This document shows, piece by piece, positions 1 through 9,047 of a stretch of 64,000 bases of DNA. The notes below the pieces were generated by a model, which saw only the letters and a program-made list of their open reading frames with translations, ran no database searches and was not told where the DNA came from. Source of the DNA: Chitinophagaceae bacterium UBA2375 (GTDB lineage: Bacteria; Bacteroidota; Bacteroidia; Chitinophagales; Chitinophagaceae). Made by a program: the position numbers and the translations under genes. The DNA is taken from contig DDTB01000010.1 in the NCBI GenBank assembly GCA_002343985.1, positions 1-64,000 on the forward strand, in the 5' to 3' direction. Numbering within the stretch: the first letter of the stretch is position 1; the number at the start of each line of letters is the position of its first letter.

Positions 1-96
1 CATTTTTTCCACGTCCAATATTAAGGAATTGTTACCAACTGAATGGGTTTAGTATGGTTTCAGAATTGGTTGTAACTTACAGGAGAATCTCAACGT

Positions 97-306
97 ATGA
101 ATCAATTTTCTCCAACAGATCATTCCAATTTACCTGTTCAACCGCTGCGATACTACCGGGATGAAACTACCCATGAGAAAATCCATCGCCACCTCACAGA
201 TATCAATGACACTATAACGGATGAGGATATACGAAATATCCGCATTATCATCGGCCCGTCAGACGCTACGGGCAAATCCTCAAACATGCAGGCAGGCAAC
301 CGTTAA
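97..306 (+). CDS. Small hypothetical protein, 69 aa
   Basis: A small soluble protein that I do not recognise. The ATG is preceded about 12 bases upstream by AGGAG (81-85), one of the few Shine-Dalgarno-like sequences in the window, which supports this start. The sequence is polar, with no signal peptide or membrane segment. Its middle is rich in His, Asp and Thr, followed by an Ile-rich strand (IRIIIG) and a Ser/Gly/Asn-rich tail. It stands alone, followed by 290 bases of regulatory-looking DNA. Coding status rests on the ribosome-binding site and an uninterrupted frame only. Confidence 0.5.
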   Translation: MNQFSPTDHSNLPVQPLRYYRDETTHEKIHRHLTDINDTITDEDIRNIRIIIGPSDATGKSSNMQAGNR

Positions 307-324
307 TTGTGAGCTGCTTTCATT

Positions 325-372
325 GTAGTTACACTACTACATAATCGACAAAAAATCAGGTAGTTTTACTAC
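325..372. promoter_or_regulatory. Two identical-arm 13-bp palindromes (GTAGT-N3-ACTAC)
   Basis: Positions 325-337 and 360-372 each read GTAGT, three variable bases, ACTAC. Their starts are 35 bp apart. The identical arms and spacer length suggest binding sites for a dimeric helix-turn-helix regulator, possibly of BlaI/MecI type, but the regulator is not identified. They lie about 60 bp upstream of a TAnnTTTG element. Confidence 0.5.
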
Positions 373-431
373 ATGAATTTCCATTTATTTTTTCCATCTT
401 TATGCTGCGGGAAAGACAAGCTTACACCGCT

Positions 432-439
432 TACATTTG
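432..439 (+). promoter_or_regulatory. Bacteroidota -7 element TACATTTG
   Basis: A perfect match to the TAnnTTTG -7 consensus, with no clear -33 TTG at the usual spacing. Transcription would start near 446 and meet the terminator at 481-504 almost at once. Confidence 0.4.
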
Positions 440-480
440 TCAGAAAACCGTTGCTAACCTTAACGGACACCCGCTATGAA

Positions 481-504
481 AAACCTTCCCCGGAAGGTTT
501 TTTT
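481..504 (+). terminator. Rho-independent terminator
   Basis: AAACCTT pairs with AAGGTTT around a short C/G-rich centre, followed by a T run. It lies between the first two small genes. It could end the gene at 97-306 or a very short RNA starting near 446. Confidence 0.7.
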
Positions 505-598
505 ATGTATACAATGATAAGTATCAGGGAAAATAGCTGATTCCGGTAATAAGGGTGTCAGCCAAAATGTTGTAGCATTGCTTTATAAAACTTATGAT

Positions 599-853
599 AT
601 GCCTAAATCCAGACAAAGATCAGCGCATAAACATCATCATCCCAACCAATCAAACAGCACGCTTGATACAGGGCCTAAGACGCCGCGTTCGGCACGGGCT
701 TTCACCATGCCCATCAGCGCCCTGTTTGGCGCAGGCATAGGGTGGTTCGCCGCGGGGGATTCCGTATTATGGATCATAGCCGGTGCGTTGGCGGGATTGG
801 GTATCGGACATTATATTGGCCTTCGCATGGACGAAGCTTTCTCCCGTAAGTAA
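599..853 (+). CDS. Small glycine-zipper membrane protein, 84 aa
   Basis: The N-terminus is basic and His-rich (several Lys/Arg, then a run of His). The second half is one or two hydrophobic segments rich in Gly and Ala (residues about 38-75) with GxxxG-type spacing, ending in a short charged tail. This fits a small inner-membrane protein with a cytoplasmic basic tail. I chose the ATG at 599 because the frame upstream offers only a TTG at 578 and the MPKSRQRS beginning looks natural. The convergent neighbour msrA ends 18 bases downstream. The function is unknown. Confidence 0.6.
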   Translation: MPKSRQRSAHKHHHPNQSNSTLDTGPKTPRSARAFTMPISALFGAGIGWFAAGDSVLWIIAGALAGLGIGHYIGLRMDEAFSRK

Positions 854-870
854 GCTCTCGCAATACGCAT

Positions 871-1512
871 CTAAGGTTTGAAAGGCCCCCTGAAGGTTTT
901 CCGGAAATGCAGGTACTCCGGTATGGATATGTTTTGCACATAGCCGTTGTCGGGGTGATGAAAAATGTATTCCTGGTGATAGGCTTCCGCGGGATAAAAA
1001 CGTTCAATAGGCTGCACTTCCGTCACCACGGGCTTTTTATACTTCTTACTTGCATTGATTTTTTTGATGGCCTCCTCAATGATTTGTTTTTCCTTTTCAT
1101 TCCGGTAAAAAGCGATGGAGCGGTAATGGGTTCCCACATCATTTCCCTGGCGGTTTAAACTGGTTGGGTCCATGCTGGCAAAATAAGCATCCACCAATGT
1201 TTCAAAGCTGATTTGGGATGGGTCGTAGTACACCTGAACACATTCCGCATGCCCGGTTTTACCGCTGCATACTTCCTCATAACCCGGGTTTTTGGTTTGT
1301 CCGCCTGCATAACCGGAAACGGCATCACGTACACCTTTGAGCGATTGAAAAACAATTTCAGTGTGCCAGAAGCAGCCCTGTGCGAATGTAGCGACCGCTT
1401 CTTTTTGTGTGGGTTTCCGCTGATCGCCGACGGGGATACGGAGGTCTGGGGAACGCTGCGCGCATGACAAAAGCGAAAGGCTGATTGCAATGCTGGTCAG
1501 GAGTATTTTCAT
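871..1512 (-). CDS. msrA: Peptide-methionine (S)-S-oxide reductase MsrA, lipoprotein form
   Basis: Reduces methionine-S-sulfoxide in proteins and free methionine. The catalytic cysteine is Cys47 in the GCFW motif. The family features GYAGG, the CSGKTGHAE stretch and EAYHQEY near residues 180-190 are all present. The N-terminus is a lipoprotein signal with lipobox LLSC, so the enzyme should sit in the periplasm attached to a membrane and repair oxidised envelope proteins. Two further cysteines, in VCSG and AEC, are candidate resolving residues. The start at 1512 (MKILLTS) is preferred over the in-frame ATG six codons upstream because it gives a clean signal peptide. At 213 aa, including the signal, it has normal family size. 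Confidence 0.93.
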   Translation of the reverse strand: MKILLTSIAISLSLLSCAQRSPDLRIPVGDQRKPTQKEAVATFAQGCFWHTEIVFQSLKGVRDAVSGYAGGQTKNPGYEEVCSGKTGHAECVQVYYDPSQISFETLVDAYFASMDPTSLNRQGNDVGTHYRSIAFYRNEKEKQIIEEAIKKINASKKYKKPVVTEVQPIERFYPAEAYHQEYIFHHPDNGYVQNISIPEYLHFRKTFRGPFKP

Positions 1513-1655
1513 GTTACAAATATTCAGCAATATAACAGTTGCCGCAGGATTTGGTTGTATAGATCATGTTAAAGCGGATATCTATGCCCAATGGTTCCCG
1601 TTTGCGATTAACCTGTATCTTAGCAAGCCAACAGTACCACTTGGTTTTTTCATAT

Positions 1656-3044
1656 ATGAAATATACCCTTGATCAATTCCATCATATCTTCTTTATTGGC
1701 GTTGCAGGCGCGGGCATGAGTGCGCTGGCACAATACCTCGCAGGATCCGGCAAACAGGTTAGTGGCAGCGACCGTTATTTTGTACCCGGGCTCGAGAACG
1801 AAACGAGAGATAAACTCGAAGCCGCCGGTATCAGGTGTTTTGAACAAAACGGTTCCGGCATCAGCCCTGAAACCGACCTGGTAGTGGTATCAACCGCAGT
1901 GGAAAGTACCGTGCCGGAAGTGCAGATCGCGATGCAGCAATCCATACCAATCTTAAAGCGCAGCGAATTGCTGGCCATCATTGCCGAAAGCCGGAAAACA
2001 GTTGCCATCGGTGGCACTTCAGGTAAGAGCACTACAACCGCGATGCTGTTTCACATCCTTACGGTGGCAGGAAAAGACCCCAGCATCATTAGCGGCGCAG
2101 GGCTCACAAGCCTGATCAGGCAGGGCCTGATCGGAAACGCGCATGTGGGTAAGGGCGACTGGCTGCTGATTGAGGCCGATGAAAGTGATGGGAGCATTGT
2201 GCAATACCATCCGGAAATCGGGGTGTTGTTAAACATTGATAAAGACCACCAGGAACTCGAAGAACTTAATCATATTTTTTCGCAATTCAGGGACCATTGC
2301 AAAGACCGTTTTATCGTCAACCGCACACATCCGCTTGCTGCGAACTTATCGAAGAACATTGTACATGATTTTTCGGCTGATGAAGCCATTGACGCCGGTT
2401 ACAAGTCTGCCGGTTTTGAACAGGCCGGCGATGAAATCAGGTTTACGGTCAACGGGCATGCATTTTTGTTGCATACTGTGGGACGGCATAATATGGAAAA
2501 TGCGCTGGCAGCCGCGGCCGTAGCCCATCAACTTGGGGTTCCGTTGGAAATATCATCAAAAGCCTTATCGGGATATGAAGGGATTTACCGCAGGCACCAG
2601 GTTTTGGGAAATGCCAACGGTTTAATCGTGATAGATGATTACGCCCACAACCCGGTGAAATGCGCGTCATCCATCCAGGCATGCCAACCCCTTGCGCCCA
2701 AACTGGTGGCCTGGTTCCAACCTCACGGTTACGGGCCCACGAGGTTTTTGAAAGATGATTTTATTCATGAATTCGCCAAAGCGCTCAGGCCCCAGGATGA
2801 AATCTGGATGAGCGAAATATATTATGCCGGGGGCACTGCAACCAAAGACATTTCATCGGCCGACCTGGTGTCAGGTATCCGTGACCTGGGCAGGCAGGCA
2901 TTTTTTGTAGCTGACAGGCAGGAATGGATACAGGCTGTGAAACCGCATATAGAACCGCCCTGCGTGTTATTGCTGATGGGCGCCCGGGACCCCGGGCTTG
3001 AATCATTTGGACAGGAAGTTTGGAAATCCTTGTCTGGCGCATAA
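1656..3044 (+). CDS. Mur ligase family protein (MurC/Mpl-like)
   Basis: An ATP-dependent ligase of the kind that adds L-Ala or a tripeptide to UDP-N-acetylmuramate in peptidoglycan synthesis or recycling. The three Mur domains are visible: an N-terminal Rossmann-like domain (GVAGAGMSALA at residues about 14-24), the central ATPase domain with P-loop GTSGKST (residues 120-126) and EADESDGS, and a C-terminal domain with DDYAHNP and MGARDPG. MurC normally has GTHGKT in the P-loop; here His is Ser and the second Thr of the loop is Ser. The gene stands outside any cell-division cluster, next to hutI. Length 462 aa fits MurC or Mpl. The ATG at 1656 is chosen because the signature follows within 15 residues. 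Whether it is the main MurC, Mpl or a paralogue cannot be decided here. Confidence 0.8.
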   Translation: MKYTLDQFHHIFFIGVAGAGMSALAQYLAGSGKQVSGSDRYFVPGLENETRDKLEAAGIRCFEQNGSGISPETDLVVVSTAVESTVPEVQIAMQQSIPILKRSELLAIIAESRKTVAIGGTSGKSTTTAMLFHILTVAGKDPSIISGAGLTSLIRQGLIGNAHVGKGDWLLIEADESDGSIVQYHPEIGVLLNIDKDHQELEELNHIFSQFRDHCKDRFIVNRTHPLAANLSKNIVHDFSADEAIDAGYKSAGFEQAGDEIRFTVNGHAFLLHTVGRHNMENALAAAAVAHQLGVPLEISSKALSGYEGIYRRHQVLGNANGLIVIDDYAHNPVKCASSIQACQPLAPKLVAWFQPHGYGPTRFLKDDFIHEFAKALRPQDEIWMSEIYYAGGTATKDISSADLVSGIRDLGRQAFFVADRQEWIQAVKPHIEPPCVLLLMGARDPGLESFGQEVWKSLSGA

Positions 3045-3053
3045 CCTACCAAC

Positions 3054-4295
3054 ATGACCACCCTGATCACCCATATCAAATTATTAGCTGGTATTTATGC
3101 AGGACATGAACCCCTGCGCGGCAAAGACCTTGCTTCTTTGGCATCCATTGAAGACGCGTTTTTATTGATTGAAGACGGCGTTATAGCCGCTTTTGGCCAC
3201 ATGTATGAACTGGAATTAATGGTGCCCCAACAACCGGCGCATGTAATTGATGCATCCGGACGGATCATCTTGCCTGCCTGGTGCGATAGCCATACGCATC
3301 TTGTATTTGCACGCAGCAGGGAGGATGAATTTATTGATAAGATCAGGGGGATGAGTTACGCTGAGATTGCCGCGAAGGGTGGCGGTATCCTCAATTCAGC
3401 GAGAAGGTTGCAGGAAACATCAGAGGATGAACTGTTCCGTTTGGCCTGGCAGCGTTTGCAGGAAGCCGCGGCACAAGGTACAGGGGCCATTGACATAAAA
3501 AGCGGGTATGGGTTAACGGTAGCGTCGGAATTGAAGATGTTACGGGTGATAAAAAAACTAAAGGAAAAATCTCCTGTAACGGTCAAAGCCAGTTTCCTGG
3601 CAGCGCACGCATACCCGGAAGCATTCAGGGATGACCATGAAGGGTATATCCGACAGATCATTGATGAGATGCTGCCCGTGATCGCCGCGGAACAATTGGC
3701 TGATTATGTGGATGTGTTTTGTGAGAAAGGATTTTTTTCCGTGGATGAGATGGAGCGAATATGCAGGGCGGCCGCCGCTTATGGTTTGAAGCCAAAATTG
3801 CATGTCAACCAATTGAACAGCATCGGTGGCATTGAAGCGGCCGTTAAGCTGGGCGCGGTATCGGCAGACCACCTGGAGACCATGACGGATGATGATATCC
3901 GGATACTGTCGGCTTCATCAACCATCGGCACATTATTGCCCAGCGCGGCTTTTTTCCTGCGCATGCCGTATCAGCCCGCACGCCAGCTCATTGATGCCGG
4001 TACGGCCATCGCCCTGGCATCAGATTTTAATCCAGGGTCATCACCCAGTTTCAATATGAACTTTGTGCTTTCGCTGGGTTGCATACAAATGAAAATGCTG
4101 CCTGAGGAAGCCATCAACGCGGCAACCATCAATGGGGCCTGTGCCATGGAGTTATCGCGCGAATTGGGCAGTATCGCCCTGGGAAAACGTGCGAACCTGA
4201 TCATGACCCGTCCCGTGCCATCCCTTGCATACCTGCCGTATGCCTTTGGATCAAACCATATTGAACAGGTCATGATTGACGGCGTCTTTGTGTAA
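3054..4295 (+). CDS. hutI: Imidazolonepropionase HutI
   Basis: Hydrolyses 4-imidazolone-5-propionate to N-formimidoyl-L-glutamate, the third step of histidine degradation. It has the amidohydrolase metal motif DSHTH (near residue 80), the family stretch around KGGGI, the HVNQ segment of strand 5, ADHLE, and SDFNPG near residue 320, in the order expected for HutI. Length 413 aa is normal. It starts 10 bases after the Mur ligase and is followed closely by ftcD, so the three are probably co-transcribed. HutH and HutU are not in the window. Confidence 0.95.
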   Translation: MTTLITHIKLLAGIYAGHEPLRGKDLASLASIEDAFLLIEDGVIAAFGHMYELELMVPQQPAHVIDASGRIILPAWCDSHTHLVFARSREDEFIDKIRGMSYAEIAAKGGGILNSARRLQETSEDELFRLAWQRLQEAAAQGTGAIDIKSGYGLTVASELKMLRVIKKLKEKSPVTVKASFLAAHAYPEAFRDDHEGYIRQIIDEMLPVIAAEQLADYVDVFCEKGFFSVDEMERICRAAAAYGLKPKLHVNQLNSIGGIEAAVKLGAVSADHLETMTDDDIRILSASSTIGTLLPSAAFFLRMPYQPARQLIDAGTAIALASDFNPGSSPSFNMNFVLSLGCIQMKMLPEEAINAATINGACAMELSRELGSIALGKRANLIMTRPVPSLAYLPYAFGSNHIEQVMIDGVFV

Positions 4296-4344
4296 TGCCG
4301 CCAATCTGTTATCTTTCGTATCATACCAAAATAATGCAAAACAT

Positions 4345-6027
4345 ATGAGCCAAGCATTGATTGAATGTGTGCCCAATTTTTCAGAAGGTCGCGATATGCA
4401 GATCATCCGGCAGATCACGGATGAAATTGAAGCAGTGGAGGGCGTACGGTTATTAAATGTGGATCCGGGTAAAGCTACAAACAGGACTGTGGTGACATTT
4501 GTGGGACCTCCTGAACCGGTCATCGAAGCCGCTTTCCGCGCCATACGCAAAGCGGGCGAATTGATAGACATGAGTAAGCACAGCGGCGAACACCCACGCA
4601 TGGGCGCAACCGATGTTTGTCCGCTCATACCCATTGCACATATCAGCATGGAAGAAACAGCTGCGTATGCGCATGCGCTCGCAAAAAGGGTTGGGTCTGA
4701 ATTAAACCTGCCTGTATATATGTATGAATCGGCGCAACCCAATAAGGATAGGAGCAACCTGTCGGTGATCCGTGCAGGTGAATATGAAGGGTTACCCAAA
4801 AAAGTGACAGACCCATCCTGGAAGCCTGATTATGGCCCGGCCGCATTCGATGCCAAACGCGGCGCGACGGTGATCGGTGCCAGGGATTTTTTGGTGGCAT
4901 ATAATGTGAACCTTAATACCACATCCACGCGGAGGGCAAATGCCATCGCGTTTGATGTTCGGGAAGCGGGCAGGGTAAAGCGGGAAAACGGTAAGCTGGT
5001 AACAGATGCCGATGGCAAGGCCGTAACGATTCCCGGCAGTTTGAAATCTGTAAAGGCCATTGGTTGGTTCATCGAAGAATATGGCATCGCCCAGATATCC
5101 ATGAACCTGACCAACATCAATGTAACGCCATTGCATATCGCGTTTGATGAAACCTGCCGCAAAGCGGAGGCGCGTGGGATACGCGTTACCGGTAGTGAGT
5201 TGGTGGGATTGGTACCATTGAAATGCCTGACAGACGCGGGCCGTTATTTCCTGCACAAACAACAAAGGTCAACCGGTGTCAGTGAAGATGAACTGATCCG
5301 GATTGCCGTAAAAACGATGGGGCTTGATGAACTGGCGCCATTTAACCCGGAGGAGCGCGTTATTGAATACCTCCTCAAGGATAGGGGCAAGCAGAAACTC
5401 ATCGGCATGAACCTATCGCAATTTGCGTATGAAACAGCCAGCGAAAGCCCGGCGCCCGGAGGTGGCTCTATCTCCGCATACATGGGTTCATTGGGAGCCG
5501 CGCTGGCCACGATGGTGGCGAATCTCTCTTCTCATAAAAAAGGTTGGGATGAGCGCTGGAAAGAATTCAGCGATTGGGCAGATACCGGCCAGTTTTATAC
5601 TACAGAATTATTGCAGTTGGTAGATGCCGACACCGAAGCTTTTAACGGCATCATGGCAGCTTTCGCATTGCCTAAATCTTCGGAAGAGGAAAAGCAGGCC
5701 AGGAAAGCAGCGATACAACTCGCCACTAAAAAGGCCATCGACATACCCTTCAGGGTTATGGAACTGGCGCATGGATCCATGCAACTGATCAGGGCCATGG
5801 CTGAAACCGGCAACCCCAATTCCGTGTCTGATGCGGGTGTAGGCGCTTTGTGCGCGAGGGCTGCCATTATGGGCGCATTTTTAAATGTGAAGATCAACGC
5901 TTCAGGGTATGATGATAAGGAATATGTGTCTGAGATACTCAGGAAAGGCACAGCCATTGAAGCGGAAGCCATGTTGATGGAGCAGCAAATTCTCGAATCT
6001 GTAAACAAAACCATATCCGCGTCATGA
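4345..6027 (+). CDS. ftcD: Fused glutamate formimidoyltransferase / formimidoyltetrahydrofolate cyclodeaminase
   Basis: A bifunctional enzyme. The N-terminal part (residues about 1-325) moves the formimino group from formimidoylglutamate to tetrahydrofolate; the C-terminal helical domain (about 350-560) releases ammonia to give methenyl-THF. Visible signatures are CVPNFSEGRD at the N-terminus, the SGEHPRMGATDVCP segment, and ESPAPGGGS at the start of the cyclodeaminase domain. The 560-aa length matches the fused form. It starts 49 bases after hutI at ATG 4345; the longer frame would overlap hutI and lacks family sequence. Its stop overlaps the start of the next gene (ATGA). Confidence 0.95.
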   Translation: MSQALIECVPNFSEGRDMQIIRQITDEIEAVEGVRLLNVDPGKATNRTVVTFVGPPEPVIEAAFRAIRKAGELIDMSKHSGEHPRMGATDVCPLIPIAHISMEETAAYAHALAKRVGSELNLPVYMYESAQPNKDRSNLSVIRAGEYEGLPKKVTDPSWKPDYGPAAFDAKRGATVIGARDFLVAYNVNLNTTSTRRANAIAFDVREAGRVKRENGKLVTDADGKAVTIPGSLKSVKAIGWFIEEYGIAQISMNLTNINVTPLHIAFDETCRKAEARGIRVTGSELVGLVPLKCLTDAGRYFLHKQQRSTGVSEDELIRIAVKTMGLDELAPFNPEERVIEYLLKDRGKQKLIGMNLSQFAYETASESPAPGGGSISAYMGSLGAALATMVANLSSHKKGWDERWKEFSDWADTGQFYTTELLQLVDADTEAFNGIMAAFALPKSSEEEKQARKAAIQLATKKAIDIPFRVMELAHGSMQLIRAMAETGNPNSVSDAGVGALCARAAIMGAFLNVKINASGYDDKEYVSEILRKGTAIEAEAMLMEQQILESVNKTISAS

Positions 6028-6638
6028 AAGGAATCAACATGGTTTTGATATGCTGCATGTTTGGCATTTTTCAGGCAAAGGCCCAAAAGGATTTTACGGG
6101 GCTTATCAAGTATAAACTAACGGTGGAGGGTAGCCCGGAATCAAGGACGGATTCCATGTTTGTATGGATAGACGGCATGCGTGCAAGGTTGCAGATGTTT
6201 CTACCCGGGGATTCCGCCGGAAGCCCGCCAAAGGAAATTGTGTATGTGGAGGATCTGGCATCGGGCCGCTCCCTCCGCATTGACCCGGCTACAAAAACTT
6301 TTGTGGAAGACAGCGTGCGCATGAGCAGGGTTTACCCTTTCAGGAATACCAACAGGTATGGAATGGTAGAGCGCTGGCTAAGTTTTGTGTACCAGGCCCC
6401 GCCAGACAGTAAATCCATAAAATCAGTGGAATGCCAGGGCAGCATTGAATACATGCATGCAGCCATGACGGATTACGCTTTCTTGGGTTATCAGCCTGTG
6501 ATAGTGGATGGGAGGCTGGTGCTCGATTTCAGCATCACAAAAATGGATGGCACCAAACCAAGGGTTTATGCGTATGAGATACAAAGGATAACAAATGTTT
6601 CGCAATTGTTCAACCTCGAGGGATACACGAAGAAGTAA
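6024..6638 (+). CDS. Secreted hypothetical protein, 204 aa
   Basis: It begins with a signal peptide (hydrophobic residues 5-17, AKAQ cleavage site). The mature part alternates polar and hydrophobic residues as in a beta-rich periplasmic or surface protein, with phrases such as FTGLIKYKL and YVEDLASG. It may resemble DUF4412-like exported proteins, but I cannot assign it. Its ATG overlaps the ftcD stop, so it is translationally coupled to the hut genes, although nothing in it suggests histidine metabolism. Confidence 0.7.
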   Translation: MKGINMVLICCMFGIFQAKAQKDFTGLIKYKLTVEGSPESRTDSMFVWIDGMRARLQMFLPGDSAGSPPKEIVYVEDLASGRSLRIDPATKTFVEDSVRMSRVYPFRNTNRYGMVERWLSFVYQAPPDSKSIKSVECQGSIEYMHAAMTDYAFLGYQPVIVDGRLVLDFSITKMDGTKPRVYAYEIQRITNVSQLFNLEGYTKK

Positions 6639-6648
6639 CTCAGTCTTT

Positions 6649-8172
6649 TTAAAGCAGTAAGAGCGAAGTTTTGGAGATATTCTTTCCGCCTTCAGCAATC
6701 AACATAGCCTGGTAAATTCCTGGTGACAATGAAGCAGTCCTTGCAATTGTGTATTTGTTTGTGCCAGGCTTTATTAAGAACCTGCTACGGTCAATGCATC
6801 TTCCCGTCATATCAATCAGCATACAATCCGCCACTTGCTGAACAGGCGCGTAAACGGTCAGGTATGCCTGGCCGTTAGTAAGCGGGCCTGATGATAAAAT
6901 CTCCAGGTTTTGAGTAGTTGCCGATAAGCGTACAATTGGTGAATATGATTCCCTGCCATCCATTTGCTTCATATGTAAGCGGTACCAGACGCCGTTTCCT
7001 GCAGGGTTTTGATCATGGGCATCATAGCGTTCCAAGGAACTGGTACGGTTCCGTGCCGGCCAGAAACTTATCTGCTGAAACGTCCTTCCGTCTAAACTTC
7101 TTTCCACAGCATAACCATCCATCCCGGTTTCCTGGTCAACCGTCCACTGCATCAGTACCCGGTTATTTGACTTATGGGCCCTGAAGTCAATAAGCCTGAC
7201 CGGTACTACGCCGCAAGATGGGAAGGATGTACAGTTATTAGTAATTACAGATCCTGTTTGGGTTTGCAGGGCCTGCAGAAAAGATTGCCCGCGGATGCAA
7301 ATATCTTTTACATGGTAATCAAGAAAGGGCAGGAGGATGTCCATGATATTTCCGAATACCTGGGTTGTGCTGATGGGGGAGCTGTTGCAACCAGAACTGA
7401 TTTGTCCGAATACACAGGTGCCATTGTTATTCGAAAACTGGCAATGCGTGGCGCCTGTGATATTCACCTGTGTTTTGCAGGAGTTGGGGATATTATTGAA
7501 CATGGCTGTTTGTACCGATGGAGCCACAATGCAATCGTTGCTCCCGGAGAAAAATAAATTGGGTTTATTCACCAGCAACGCCGCGCTGGTTGCCGAAGGA
7601 TTGGTTTCGGCGGCCGCGAAATTAAATACGGCATCTACGGCAGGGCCTTCTGCAGCGGCCAGTATGCTGCTCCCGCCCCCCATGGAATGTCCGGCCACTG
7701 CAGCTTTGGGCCAAACACGCTGGTAGAGAAATGAGCTGCTGTTACTATTTTCCGCTTTCAGTTGGGCGCATAAAAAGTAAAGGTCTTTACCAAAAGCCCC
7801 GTGTGATGGAAGGAACCCTGATTCAGTAGTTGGAACTGCCACCACATAGCCATTCCTGGCAAGGGAATCACCAAGCCATGCATAAGCTGATGCCGGGATG
7901 ACAAAGCCATGCCCGAACACCACAATGGGAAATTTTTGAGCACCCGATGCAAGCGGTACATTATTCCCCGCTTGGTCTGCCGGATAATAGCACTCAAAAG
8001 GTATGTTGCGGTTACTACGGGATGGATCGGTAAAACTGATATTTCTTTTTCCGACCGCGTATTGTTGCGCAGACGCACCAATGCTGTACAGGCAGGCAAA
8101 AATCAGTAGTCCGATAACCATTTGCATACAGAATAGGGGCCTGTTGGGCTTACCTACATAATTGATAATCAT
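6649..8172 (-). CDS. Secreted alpha/beta hydrolase with T9SS sorting domain
   Basis: An exported serine hydrolase resembling the dienelactone-hydrolase/cutinase-like group that includes polyesterases. The sequence shows a signal peptide (to about residue 36), the oxyanion region VVFGHGF, the nucleophile elbow GHSMGG with Ser163, and a late GATHCQF that may hold the catalytic His. A second part (residues about 330-420) resembles T9SS-linked Fn3/beta-sandwich regions, with QWTVDQETGMDGYAVERS. The last 80 residues look like a type-A sorting domain ending in LSPGIYQAMLI. The substrate is unknown; a lipid or polyester is an inference from the fold. An in-frame ATG at 8127 would also leave a signal peptide. 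Confidence 0.82.
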   Translation of the reverse strand: MIINYVGKPNRPLFCMQMVIGLLIFACLYSIGASAQQYAVGKRNISFTDPSRSNRNIPFECYYPADQAGNNVPLASGAQKFPIVVFGHGFVIPASAYAWLGDSLARNGYVVAVPTTESGFLPSHGAFGKDLYFLCAQLKAENSNSSSFLYQRVWPKAAVAGHSMGGGSSILAAAEGPAVDAVFNFAAAETNPSATSAALLVNKPNLFFSGSNDCIVAPSVQTAMFNNIPNSCKTQVNITGATHCQFSNNNGTCVFGQISSGCNSSPISTTQVFGNIMDILLPFLDYHVKDICIRGQSFLQALQTQTGSVITNNCTSFPSCGVVPVRLIDFRAHKSNNRVLMQWTVDQETGMDGYAVERSLDGRTFQQISFWPARNRTSSLERYDAHDQNPAGNGVWYRLHMKQMDGRESYSPIVRLSATTQNLEILSSGPLTNGQAYLTVYAPVQQVADCMLIDMTGRCIDRSRFLIKPGTNKYTIARTASLSPGIYQAMLIAEGGKNISKTSLLLL

Positions 8173-8344
8173 TTGTATAAGTTTAACTTATGTATTTGGG
8201 GGATGGGAAATCGAAGGGTTCGGGACGTATGATCTAACAATCAAGCATGTATAAGGTTCAATCACACGAATTACGTACTAAATTAAACAAAAAACTCATG
8301 TAAATTACAGTTGCCCGCAAGAATTAACCTTAAAATTTATCACT

Positions 8345-9046
8345 ATGTCTGCAGCATTGCAGGTATGGCAAATACGCTTATCCTCATTGAGGAATGATTG
8401 CCAGGCCAAAGGTTTGCGAAAAGGGCTGATCAATTTTACCTACGAATGGTACTTTAAGCGCCAGTTCAGGAAAATGGACATTTTCTTTCCCGATTTTTCC
8501 AGCCATGTGCAGGATACGGTATTAAAGTCGATCCATCATGATGCGCATGAAAACCAGGAGTCATCTTTTTTCCTGATCAATAAGGCGTTTTACAAAATCC
8601 CCTTGCGGTTTTCAGACATTCATTTGCTCGATATTGGCTGCGGGTCCGGTAAGGCCATGGTGATGGGCATGAAGCATGGGTTCAAAGAAGTTTCCGGGGT
8701 TGACCTTGACCTGGAATCTTTACAGCAGGCCGAGCATAATTGCGCGCAAATGCGTGCATATGGCAGCGATACCGGTTACCACCTGCATACCGGTGACGCC
8801 AGTGTATTTGACATTCCCCATGGCGTGAACCTGGTATATTTATTTAACCCGTTTGGCATCTTAACCCTTAAACAGGTACTTGCTAACGTAAATGCATATG
8901 CGAAAAATACGGGTTCGCCGGTTTTTGTGATTTACCTGAACCCCAAACATGATTTTGTTTTTTCAGAATTGGAAGGTTGCCGGAAATTATATTCCAGTTT
9001 TTTCAAGGCTTCCCGGCCTGAGATGAATATATACCGGATCGGGTAA
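8345..9046 (+). CDS. Class I SAM-dependent methyltransferase
   Basis: A methyltransferase of unknown substrate. The SAM-binding motif I is LDIGCGSGKA (residues about 97-106), followed by VDLD (motif II) and a motif IV-like LVYLFNPFG. The N-terminal 90 residues are basic and may bind the substrate. At 233 aa it is a simple one-domain enzyme with no signal peptide. It ends one base before the convergent gene at 9048 and has no operon partner to suggest its target. Confidence 0.8.
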   Translation: MSAALQVWQIRLSSLRNDCQAKGLRKGLINFTYEWYFKRQFRKMDIFFPDFSSHVQDTVLKSIHHDAHENQESSFFLINKAFYKIPLRFSDIHLLDIGCGSGKAMVMGMKHGFKEVSGVDLDLESLQQAEHNCAQMRAYGSDTGYHLHTGDASVFDIPHGVNLVYLFNPFGILTLKQVLANVNAYAKNTGSPVFVIYLNPKHDFVFSELEGCRKLYSSFFKASRPEMNIYRIG

Positions 9047-9047
9047 T

